The notes under the pieces were generated by a model. It ran no database searches. It was not told where the DNA came from and saw nothing but the letters and a program-made list of their open reading frames with translations. Of a stretch of 64,000 nucleotides of DNA, positions 45,572 to 56,400 are shown piece by piece. A program made the position numbers and the translations under genes. The stretch covers positions 2,232,001-2,296,000 of the forward strand of contig JAHRBS010000002.1 of the NCBI GenBank assembly GCA_024305745.1, given 5' to 3'. Numbering within the stretch: position 1 is the stretch's first letter; each line of letters opens with the position of its first letter. The stretch is from Polyporus tsugae (Eukaryota > Basidiomycota > Agaricomycetes > Polyporales > Polyporaceae).

Positions 45572-47123
45572 GGGCGTGTAATTGTGTATATGTGCGCTGA
45601 TGACGATCTCGGACTCGGATTCTTAAGTTGTAGTAGTGCTTAGACTGGCTTATTTAACTAGCACTACCGGAACAGGAGCGTTGTATTCCCGGCGGTCGAT
45701 AGAAACGAGTAGTACTGTGTAAATATGATATAAGATAGACTCGACCTCTTCTCTTTCTCTTTCTTCCAGGATGGTGTCGCCACTAGTAGTAAAGCTTGAC
45801 CTTAGAACGGGACATACTCTTGATACCTTACGCCATATCCGTTTCCAGGTGTACGGAGGTGCCTACGTCCTTGAAACCCATGATCCCCGGAGGGTGCATT
45901 TGTGTGCCTTATGGCGGAGCTATTAGTCTGAGCGCTGCGGTCGATACGCCCATTGAACGCTTCGTGATTTCGATTTCTTCTCCGATCTCAAGAGCATGTG
46001 AAAGGCTTTATGTGGTTCATCTTAGAACCAGAGTTGATGGCAGGCTAGCTGCGCATGCGTGGTCTCCTTCGCCGCGCGCGCAGTACACGAAGAGATGGTT
46101 CAGCCCGATCAGCCCCATTCTGACGACGGCGCGAGCGCAGCGCCCACGCGGGGCTATTGACTCATAGGCGGGGCGATGGCCGCTCACCGGAGGTACACAC
46201 ACACTTGGGAAGGTTGCAAGAACAGCCTGGGCAGGATTTGTCCGACGACCGGTATCGGGACGCCCTTAGTACGCTTCTGACTTCTCCGCCGCCCATGGAG
46301 GATGGCCTCTGTGACTGCATCTTCCACAGCTCGAAGACTCTCGGGATGGAATTCGCAGAAAGAGGTAGGTATGCTCATCCTGCCGAGCCCATCCTACTTC
46401 TCGACCGTGACAGAGAAAATCAGCTGATAATAGTCCAAATGGAGGCTACACACGTACTCACTCTCATGGGGCATTCAGGTCCTGGAGAGATATGAGTTAT
46501 GGGGTGATAGGTTATGGGGTTAAGCTCAGGCCATATCCCGAGTCGGCGGCATTGTGGTCAGGGCGGTTGGTGTCCGGGGGAAAGGTGGGAATGTATTTCG
46601 AAATACTCAACTACCTTACACTCTGAAGCTATGTCCCAAGTAACTACGTGTAACTAGGCAAACCGCTAACCCGCGCTTCAATAAAGAACAGATCCCACTG
46701 TAGCTCCGGCTTGTGTCGGTGTGTCAAACGAGAGCCCCAGCCTATCCAAGCATCCAGTCCAGTGTTCCCTTCACGCTGGTATCTCGAGAGAAAAAACGTG
46801 TGCCACAGCTTCGGGCCGTGATTCTATTCGCAGAAGCCCTGCAAGAGAAATTCTTGTTCCAGCGCTGCAGCCACTTGTGGGCGCACGGCCGCCCAAGGCT
46901 TCGCAAGCTTCAGTCACCGGGGCAATAGTGTAACACAGCATTGGAGCAAGATGTTGGGTCGAAGTGGTGTCCTCCCCGCATTCAAATCCACGGAAAGTAG
47001 GCACCACCATCCCCTACCATCCCTCACCGTGCGACCTCGCCTCAGAGCGGCTTAAAAACCGACTTGAACTGTGCTCGGACAGGACAGTCTCCATCTCCGA
47101 CCTACGACGCTTAGTACAACATC
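45572..47123. other. Region of 1.55 kb without a recognised gene
   Basis: Open frames at 46157-46495 (plus) and 46184-46378 (minus) overlap and show no family motif. The 300 bases before 47124 should hold the promoter of the 7-TM gene. Confidence 0.35.
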
Positions 47124-48670
47124 ATGCCCTCGACTTTCCCGCTTTCGAAAGCATACTTCGTGGCGCTATTCTGTGAAGCTATCCTCCATGGTAGGATTGT
47201 CAGCATAATATCCTCGCGCATTATGATTGACGAAGGAGGCGACGGCAGGTATCTTCACAGTGCTGGCCCCGGGAGCAGTGTACCTTTTGCTGTACGTCAC
47301 GACCATTACCTCCTTATTGCTGGTGGCGAACGATCTGATTCGGAGATAAAGTCGTAAACGGGGTCAGCGAAAACAGCAGGGAGAAATGGGCACCAGGACC
47401 AACACAGTCATGCTCCTGTTGACTGTGTTGATGTACAGTCTTTCGACAGCACATATAGCGCTTCACTTCCGCCAAAACCTGATCGCGTTCTTCGATCAGC
47501 ATGCCATTGAGGGTTCGTTGAGCATCCTCAACGATCAGGGAAACCCACTAGTCTACACCCAAATTGCCCTTGAAGTGGTCAATGTGAGTATGGGAACTCG
47601 ACTCGTGTTGAAGATATCGTTTCACTGACCATACGTGCCGCCATGTTCTTAGTGTCTTATTGGTGTATGTGAATAGTACTTCACTCGACGCTTCTTGTCC
47701 CGACTATTCATTCCAGGACTCAATCGTGGCATGGAGGGCTTGGATACTCTGGGGACGGGATAACCGCGTCATCAGTCCTTCCGTGTTGTGCATCATTGGC
47801 GGTCTGGGTATGTAGCGACGATGGGATTCGAAACAAGTGACTTAAGACTCACGAATGTTTTACTCTGCTCTAGCATCGGGCGTTGGGATGGTCCGCGCCT
47901 TCGCAGCGTCCCCGCCCGGACAAGAGGTGTATAGCGGAGATATCATGAACTGGTTTTTGTCCTTCGGCGCCTTGACTTTCGCCTCGAACGTGTACTGCGT
48001 CGTTATCATCTCGTACAAGGCATGGTGAGTGGTCACAGTGCGACTGGTCGTCTCAGAGATGGATAACTCACCTTGCATGGATGCCAGGGCGACATTCCGT
48101 GCTTTCCGCCAGGTCTGTCAAGGTGTGGTGATCCACGGCCGAAAGTACCACAGTGCCGTCCTGATTATCGTCGAGTCCGGTGTGTTGTACTGTATTGCTT
48201 TGGTGGGTGAAGATAGTGACTGTTGCCACGATAAAAAGGCACTGGACTTACCGTGCTGTAGGTGATTGCGATCATCCTCTTCGTCGCCGACAATAATGGT
48301 GTCTATGCCGTCGCCGATATCCTCGGCCATCTAACGGTAGGACATCTCCCTAATGTTGATAGTACGACTCTTTCTGACGGTAACCCTTTTACAGGGTATC
48401 TATCCAACTGTGATCATCGTCCTTGTCAGTCTGAAGATGTCCTTTTACGACGATATCACCTACGCAGAGAAGACTATGACGACATTCCAAGCCGCCCAGG
48501 GTGTCGTTGGTCTGAGCACGACCCCCAACTCGCCGAGGGGAGGGCGTGGCGTGGACGAGTCCCAAGAGACAGAGAACACTTATGTCCTGGAACCGTTTTC
48601 GCAGCAAAAGAAACTCGGGACGGGGCTCACAGACAGGTCTTCGAAAGGGGAAGGGATGATGATAGTATAG
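47124..48670 (+). CDS. Fungal seven-TM membrane protein (second family)
   Basis: Nine exons fit in phase: 47124-47190, 47249-47295, 47377-47583 (or from 47380), 47653-47664 (12 nt), 47717-47807, 47874-48024, 48088-48202, 48262-48336 and 48395-48670. The product is about 346 aa. Seven hydrophobic helices can be read, among them FTVLAPGAVYLLLY, TVMLLLTVLMYSLSTAHIAL, IVAWRAWILW and VIAIILFVADNNGVY, the last followed by GIYPTVIIVLVSLKMS. A long polar C-terminal tail (about 75 residues) ends the protein. The layout is that of a multicopy agaricomycete 7-TM family with GPCR-like topology. Neither ligand nor partner is known. It differs from the DUF6534-type gene at 32669 in all helix motifs. Confidence 0.8.
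47653..47664 (+). other. 12-nt micro-exon of the second 7-TM gene
   Basis: It encodes Cys-Leu-Ile-Gly between TTCTTAG and GTATGT. It is in phase 0 on both sides and continues Asn into Cys-Leu-Ile-Gly-Asp-Ser-Ile-Val. Confidence 0.7.
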
Positions 48671-49191
48671 GCCAGGGGTTCGACGTGCGAGCACTCGGAT
48701 AGTAACTTATTTTGCAAAGATTACGTAAACGTGCTTTTCTTTGTCCTTCCTGGAACCGCCGGATGCGCGCGGTGGCCGAGCCTATGGCACCTTTCTCCTG
48801 GACGGTCGACCTGGTCACCCACGGGCCTCCTCTACATGCATGCATTATTCGAACATCCGGCCATTGCACCTCGTGGACTACAGCGGGATGGATCACTGGC
48901 AGCGCTCACTTGACTTCGCAACTTCCTCCCGTCCTATCAGACTGCTATAACACGGAGGATGGAGTCATCAAAGATGGACACCCGTCTTCTGTCCTTCCTC
49001 ACCGCGCGAGACTTCCCCGCCTGGAAATATCCGTCGCAAACTGCCAGACGCGCCAGGAAGCATTACGTGCGTGAAGGGCGATCACGGATCCTTGCCTCGC
49101 GGCCTGTGGCTTGGGATTGAACCCACATATAACGTGTCACAATGTCCGTCTTTGCCTTTCGTCCTGCTCAACTTATTCTTCCAATTACGCC
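48671..49191. other. Intergenic region
   Basis: 521 bases between the 7-TM gene and GNAT copy 5. No gene is recognised. Confidence 0.4.
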
Positions 49192-50213
49192 ATGCCCGTA
49201 CATCCCCATGCCTATGTCCGCCCCGCGAGGCCGTCAGAGGTATCCGCAATCACTGACGTCCTCACCCGCGCCTTCCTGAACGATCCCGCGATGTGTTTCT
49301 ACGGCGTCGTCCCCGCTCTCGTCGAGGATCCAGCAAACCCGACTCCATCTGAGCAGAAGACCATCCGCGCCCTTCGTGTCTTTCAGGGTGTGATGCTGAA
49401 GATCCCAATGCTCGTCGGTGGCAACGTGGACGTCGTGGTCATCCCTGGCGATCCTGGCAGCTCATCTTCAAAGCGAAACGAAGGGGCAGAATCAAAGGAA
49501 CAGATTATCGGGGTATCCTTGTGGCTCCCCCCGGGTGCCACCCTCGATCTGAGCCTCTGGACAGTCCTCCGCGCGGGTGCCTACAAAGTAGCGTTCACGT
49601 GGGGCTTCACTAGCGTCAAGGTACAGTACTTATCTATCTGTCTTCCAACAAGCTCACCTCCAATTCACGGTGTGCCAACAGAGGTTGGTTGGAGACTACA
49701 CACTAGCAATGGAGCGAAGGTTTGCAACCGAGTTCAAGGCTCGGGACCTGGACCGACTTGACAGCTGGCACATCTTCGCGATAGCTGTCGAACCAAGCTA
49801 TCAGGGCTCAGGTATTGTTCGAGCTCCAGGCCCACCTCATGTCCGATCACTGACGTGAATTTATACTGGCGACATTCAGGCTACTCTTCCATGCTCCTCA
49901 ATGAAGGATTCCACCGCGCGTACCCGAAACCAATCCACCTCAGCGCATCTACACCCAAGAATAAGGATATCTATGAGCACTTCGGATTTGAGGTTCGTCT
50001 TTCCTGGTTCGTTTACTACATGTACCTCGCCCATTAATCTGACTACCGTTTCACTAGCTCGTCGAGACCCTCACAGTCGGTGTTGGCGAGGTAGACGCGA
50101 GCGGCCTCCAGGCGCACGGCGAGGCCGCAACTGGGCTCCCAGAGTTCGTCATGATCAAGGCACGTCTCAAGCCAATCGCCAGCCACACCCCGAACTCACA
50201 AAATCTTATGTAG
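49192..50213 (+). CDS. GNAT-family N-acetyltransferase (copy 5, intact)
   Basis: Exons 49192-49620, 49682-49811, 49880-49992 and 50058-50213 join in phase to give 275 aa. The first three exon lengths (429, 130, 113) are the same as in copy 2 at 8274-9317. The N-terminus reads HAYVRPARPSEVSAITDVLTRAF. The acetyl-CoA site spans exons 2 and 3 (VEPSYQGSG then YSSMLLNEGF). The fold ends NKDIYEHFGFE, followed by a C-terminal strand region with PEFVMIKARL. It is a probable N-acetyltransferase of unknown amine substrate. The start at 49192 is chosen because it matches the start of copy 2; an upstream in-frame ATG at 49111 would add an unlike leader. It looks functional. Confidence 0.87.
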
Positions 50214-52255
50214 TGGACTTCATAAGTTGGTCTATGGACTGATTTTGTTCCAGCCATACAGGAATCCTTCTGTAATGAGAATATTTTGCCATAACACGAT
50301 CAGTTTTCAGGCCAACAGGATTTTAACGCCTTGCCCGAACGTGCCGAATAAATCACCAATTGAAGACCTCACGTACAGCAATAGAAGTACAGAAGCAAGC
50401 GCAAGGACCTTCCGGGGCCTAGCACGGCTTTGCGACTACCATCGACCCCCTCAGAACCGCGGCTGAGAAAGCCTGAGATTTGGGGGTCGGAAGGGGGTCA
50501 GCGCTACGCTTATGTGGTTCCGGGTGTTAAGGCGAGACCACATTGGCGACTTGTACGGTCCTCGCTAATCTACTTCTCGCGATACACTTTGAAGCGGGCT
50601 GTGGGGAATGATATGAAAGAACTTCGGGGCGTCAGGGCAAAAGGGTGTGAGTGCTACATCGAAAAGGAGGGTTCGCGTCCGGTACTAATGCCACCCTAGA
50701 AGAAGGGCAGTGCTACTAGTAGTGTGAACGTTGCGCCTACATGCCTACCACGCGCACGTACGGCTCCGGCACTACCACATATCATGATGAGAAGCATCCC
50801 CATATTCGACTCAGACTAGCCCTTACGGCGCTCATCAGGTGGGCGCATCGTGTGCCGTGCACTTTCGTCGAAAGGACATGTGGAAGTGAAAATGAACCGT
50901 GTTCCCCGCGCGAAGAAAACTGATGGTCGTCCGGCGCACGATCTCGTCTCAGTTACGACACACTTCGCCGCCGGAATACCCTTCGTCTACCAAAATTTTA
51001 GGGACGAACGGGGCCCTCTTCCAAAATCGACACTTATTTTGTTGCTCGTGATCTGGCAACGTAATTGTCACCTTTCCCGCTGCGCGTGGCACCGTAAGTC
51101 GTCCTGCTTACAGACACCGTGTCACAGGTTCGAATGCTGACTACATTCCTACCCCCCGCATTCCGCCTCACTATCCATAGGTCTAGAGCGCTGTGTTGAG
51201 GGCCAGATCGACATCGCCAACTACTTGCCACACCGCTCAGAGCTGGTATGGATCTGCTCAGCGTGTACCCAGGGTACTGGCACTTTTCGCCCCTTAACCC
51301 GATGCGACGCTGCGAGCAGCAGCATGGCTGTGCGATCGGCGGATGGAGTGAGTGCTCGGCCTCGTCTGTGCTTGGCATCGACTGCCAGTGCACACACCGT
51401 CGCTGACACACAAGTTGTTTTGTTTTTTGCTGTTGCTTCAAATGTACGGGTGCATCGGTGCAGCGATTAAGCACTAGCGTGTTTTTGGCGTTGACAATGG
51501 CCGCCGACTTCGTTTCCCTGTGGGAGCGCAGCGCGTACCGGGGAGCCACCGGGCTCGCCGGAGTCGGTTCTAGTATGATTGTCATCGGCGAGTCCGTCGT
51601 AATCTCCCCCACAGTACGCCTCGTGCTCGTGCTCATTTTGCCATCCTCCGCATGATTGAAGACTCACGTGTGTGTTCTAGGACGATGTGTTTGCTGCACA
51701 AAAAGACCTTGCATGCTGTGGACTATTTTCGGGGTATTTGAAATCTTCGAAAACGAAGGAGATACTGAGCTGGCGCCAACTTCGATGCTAAGACTTGAAC
51801 CTGCCTCTAGCTGGCTTCCTCATGTCCCTCTAGACCTTCTAGATCTGCTTGCTTCGCGCACCCATCTCAGAACAACGTTCACGGATCCACTGAATGTAGG
51901 CCCACGCGCCCTTCGCTCTTCCTGCGCACTGTTCACGCTCATTTTCTCCAGGCTCCGTTGAACATTCTCAGAAGTCGGCATTCGCAGCGCAACGCCTACG
52001 CCGCTTGACGGTTAACTTGAGGCGCTGCGACATCCACCTCCTGTGGAAGTTGGCATAGGTTGTCATCCCGCCGCTCACCGTAGGTTTCGTAGACATATCC
52101 GCATACCATCGACTGCTTTTCGACGTGTACAGCGCCTTGCAAAACGATAGCTCGCGCTCCACAACCTTGCTCAGGAAACTTCGAGGCCCGACGCCCCAAT
52201 CTAGGCAGTAGCCCCCACCGTGCTCCACCGCGCTCGAGGGCCCGCTCTCCGTTTA
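50214..52255. other. Region of 2 kb without a recognised gene
   Basis: A plus-strand stretch at 51480-51620 (MAADFVSLWERSAYRGATGL and on) looks like coding sequence with hydrophobic character. It may be an exon of a decayed membrane protein. I could not extend it, and nothing else is recognised. Confidence 0.3.
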
Positions 52256-52630
52256 TCATAGATGTGTCTGCCATAGGTACGGATATTCATGTGCTCTACC
52301 ACCGAGCTTCCACTGTACAACCCTGAGAAGTTTGCCTAGCAGTTTCTCGTCCTCAAAGGGGGTCGTTAACGTGAAAAGTCGTATACTTGAGTACACGCTG
52401 GGGCGCCTAAGGGCGTCGGACCTGGAAAATTCCTGAGTGCGAATTATTGAGCTTGCGCCGTTGAGAGAGAGAGAGAGGCCTAGGTTCGACAGAGCGCGGC
52501 CAGCGCGCCCCGTATGGAATGAGGAAGAGGGTGGAGTTGGGATGGAGCGCGAGCTATCGTTTTGCAAGGCGCTGTAAAATGTACGCAGGTGGTGGAGGTC
52601 ATCCCAGCTCATGTCTACACTTTGGGTCAT
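52256..52630 (-). CDS. Hypothetical protein, 124 aa
   Basis: A single open frame starts MTQSVDMSWDDLHHLRTFYS. It contains a Ser/Pro-rich patch, a segment around LFTLTTPFEDEKLLGKLL, and then VVQWKLGGRAHEYPYLWQ. The composition is protein-like, but no family is recognised and no upstream or downstream exon could be linked. It lies beside the disrupted GMC gene and could be an unrelated orphan. A (GA)n tract at 52462-52477 falls inside it. Confidence 0.3.
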   Translation of the reverse strand: MTQSVDMSWDDLHHLRTFYSALQNDSSRSIPTPPSSSFHTGRAGRALSNLGLSLSLNGASSIIRTQEFSRSDALRRPSVYSSIRLFTLTTPFEDEKLLGKLLRVVQWKLGGRAHEYPYLWQTHL

Positions 52631-53092
52631 GATACATTTTCGTTAGGCGAAAACCCATCTTGGATATGGACAACCTACTACCTGGCCTAGCAGCTGGTGG
52701 TGGAACGCTTCGTTGAGGGTATTCTCATGTATATGCAGACAACTAACTGAGATTTACAAATCTATGTTGCTAATGGAGAGTGCGTTCAGCCATTCATACC
52801 AATCGCGAAGAGGAAACGGACTCAGACGGACAATCGTCCCACGGGAGAATAGGTGCCCAGGACAGGGAAAAAGCCCAACGTGCGGCTCCGGACTCGGAGT
52901 CCGGAGTACCTAGTATGCGTATTGAACACGGTTCGCGCTGGTACGCGCACCATGTGAGAGACGCAGCTGCGGGATGCATGATGATGGGGAAGACGACGAC
53001 CACGATGTCCGCCACGTTCTTGCGTTCAACCTCTTCGGCTGCAGCTGGTATCGCTCTATCGAACAGGGAGAGAGATTTTCCGCGTTCGCCCT

Positions 53093-53097
53093 GGATC
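53093..53097. other. Target-site duplication (right on element, GGATC)
   Basis: The five bases GGATC directly precede the TG of the lower LTR. They are repeated at 59467-59471 after the upper LTR. Confidence 0.95.
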
Positions 53098-53425
53098 TGT
53101 TGAACCCGGGGGCAAAGCCCACACCGGGCAGCAACTCTAGCGGAAGCTCCGCATACTCACCTGGAGGGGTTGTTGAGGCTTGTTAAGTGATGATGGTGGT
53201 AGGGTGTAAAGAACTCTCTGTATTGGGGGCTCTGGGGAGCCCGTATATATACTACTAGATTACATAAGAACTGTACAGTAGCATACACGGTGCACAGTTG
53301 AGCTGTGCGTGATTATCATAGACGAGGCTATGAGTAATCTGGCATGTGTGACAACTGGCGCTATGGCGGTGTCACAGCCTAGCGGCTATGTTGGCTGCCA
53401 GCACTTGGCAGTGCCGCGCTCAACA
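53098..53425 (-). repeat. 3' LTR of the copia element
   Basis: 328 bp, nearly identical to the LTR at 59139-59466, with TG...CA ends. Confidence 0.97.
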
Positions 53426-53437
53426 CTCCCCCTCGCT
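53426..53437 (-). other. Polypurine tract
   Basis: On the minus strand AGCGAGGGGGAG directly precedes the 3' LTR. This is where plus-strand DNA synthesis should start. The stop codon of the polyprotein overlaps it. Confidence 0.85.
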
Positions 53438-56400
53438 AAGTACTCGGCATGGGTACGAAAGCGGATTTGGCGCTATAAGCTGGCCGTGGAAAGTGGAGCC
53501 CGAGTTGAGAGCGGAATTTAACAAATTTCATCGCTCCCAAGTTCTTGGTGAATATATCGGCGGGATTGTCGTCACCTTCAATGTAGAATAGGTCGACGAT
53601 GCCCTTTTCATGTACCTCCCGAATGTAGTGATAGCGGATGTCGATGTGTTTAGACCTCGGTTCCGTTACTGGATTCGATGCAATGAAGATAGACCCTTGG
53701 TTATCTCCAGAAAGAGGTATATGATCGATATAGTAGCCGAGTTCTGCAAGTAGGTTGCGAACCCAGACTACTTGGCGACTATAATCACTCATCGCCATAT
53801 ACTCAGCCTCAGTTGAGGAATGAGCAATCGTTTTCTGTGCACGTGAAGTCCACGAGAAAACACCACCCGCTAGTTTCAGGAAGAATCCTGTCTGCGAGCG
53901 TCGAGTGTTGGGATCTGATGCCCAATCAGAGTCAGTACCGGCAACTAAGCCAGTCTGAGCTTTGCCTTTGTAAACCAGGGAGTAATCCTTGGTTCCAACC
54001 AGATAGCGGCAGATATAGAGTGCACGCTTGAGGTGCTCCTCAGATGGGTTGGATGCAAACTGGGACAATTTTGTCACAGCGAAGGCTAAGTCCGGCCTTG
54101 TTCCTAACATGATATACAGTAGGGAACCGATGACTGTCTGGAACCTAGAGCGAAGCTCTGGTGTGGATTGCTCTTTGTTGGGCTCAGGTTGGTAACCTGC
54201 TGGGAGCGGAGTAGTAGCTGGTTGCGCGTTAGTCATGCCGCAACGTTCCAGTACTTTCTCTAGGTAGGCGCATTGATCCAGGTGGATATTGTTGCCTTTG
54301 CGTGTAATACGCATGCGTAAGAACTCTTTGGCATCGCCAAGGTCTCGACACTCCCACTTTCTCATGAAGCGAGCTTTCAGTTCAGCTACGAGCTTCCTAT
54401 TTCGCCCACAAAAGAGTGCATCGTCAACGTAGACGATAACAACTACAAGTGCTCCATCAGAGCGTTTGTAGATGTATATGCCTGCATCATTGCTGAGCCG
54501 TTTAAAGCCCATCAATGTCATGGACTCAGACAAGGTGCGCCACCACGCTAAACCTGCCTGCTTAAGCCCATATAGAGCACGTTTGAGTCTGAGGACTTTG
54601 TGCTCTGTGCCGGGTGTGCGAAACCCTTCTGGCTGCTCCATATATATCTCTTCGTCCAGCTTGCCATATAGGTAGGCACTGCGTACATCGAGGCCTGAGA
54701 TATGCCAGTCCTCGAGCGTTGCTAATGCTGTGATGAGACGCACTGTCTCGAATCGTACAACTGGGGAGAATATTTTGTCGAAGTCTTCGCCTTCGACCTG
54801 GGAGAAGCCTTTCGCAACAAGCCTGGCTTTCTTTCGTCCGTCAGTTTTGACGTCGAATACCCAGCGGTTCTTGACGACCTTTCGCCCTTTGGGCCGGTCA
54901 ACCAAGTCATACACATCGCGCCTGCGAAGAGCCTCTAATTCTTCGCGGCAAGCGTTGAACCACTCCTTTCGCTCATCCTTTGGTAGGACAGCGATATCAC
55001 GGAAGGTCCATTCGCGCACATTAAGTGGCGAGGCCTTCTCCCCCTCATCGTCTGGTGGAATAGCCTTAGAAATAAGGTATTGGATGAGATATGCTCCCCC
55101 TTCCCGGCATAGTTCTGCCACATCAGTTCCGTCTGGATCATGCAGGGCATCTTCGACTTCCTCTGAGGACGTGTCTTCATCATCATCATCTTCATATTCA
55201 GATGATTCGTCCTCATCATCAGTTTCTTCCTCAGAACTTTCGTTCGAGTGTGCCTCTGAGCTTTGCTCACTAGGAGCGCCTGAGTGAGGTGGAGGGACTG
55301 GCTCTGCAGGTATAGGTTCCGGTATGGGACCAGAGTCATCCTCTTCCTCAGCGTCGCTGCTACTAGGTGAGATCATGGGAGTAGGCTCCTGTGGCGTGGT
55401 CCATTTCGAAGGTGGACGGAGTACGGGTTCATCGCGTGATCGCGGAAGTGATCGAGAAGAGCTAGGCCCGGGAAGCCTCTCATCTCTGGATGGTGGCGCG
55501 GTACGAGAGCGACTCGTTTCTCCACGAACTTCAACCATTTTCTTCCACAATTCCCGTTTCTCTATGTCCTTGAAAATGTCTGTAGGGTGTCGTGATTCAC
55601 CATAGACATTCCCTTTGCGAACTGGTACTTTCCGTTCTCTCCCAGATCGTCGCGGAGAACTCGCGCCAGATCTTTCAACCGGAGGAGATTGCGGCAACAC
55701 AGGGCTATGCACACTTCGCGGCGTCTGTCTGCGTGAAGTACGCTGTACAGGTAGTTCAGCCGGTGGTGCAGGAGGTGCGACGTCTCGCGCCTTGCCCTTG
55801 TCCTTTTTAGAAGGAAGGTTTTTGGGAGGACGATGTGGCTCCTCATCGTCATCAGGGAGATTCTTAGGAGCGGGGACTTGGTCCGCGGATTCCTGTGATT
55901 CCTCTTCATTGTGCGCAATCTGCTGCCTCTGTCGCTTCTGCTCGTGCGGACACTTTGGAAACATATGTTCATCAAATAGCACTTGAGCAGCTGTAAAGAT
56001 GACATTGTTTGGTAGGCGCATGAACTTATAATTGTGACCTCCATCGCCGATGCCAAGGTAAACCATCAACTCCGATTTGGGGGATAGTTTATTCTTCCGC
56101 ACTTCAGGTGGCAAGAAGACATAGGCTCCACATCCAAAGACGCGTAGGTGGCTAATGTCTGGCTTGGAGTCGTATAGAAGTTCATAGGGGGTTCGCCATT
56201 CCAGACAACGCATAGGCGTCCTGTTATAGACGTGTGTAGCATGATCAAAGGAGAATTCCCACCAGGACTGAGGTATGCAAGCGTCGTGTCGCATTGCCTC
56301 CCCTTTGTTCATGAGCGTACAAATTATGCGCTCGGCACGGCCATTCTGTTGATAAATGTGTGGTGCACTGGTTATAATCTCGATGCCTCTGTCCTTGAGC

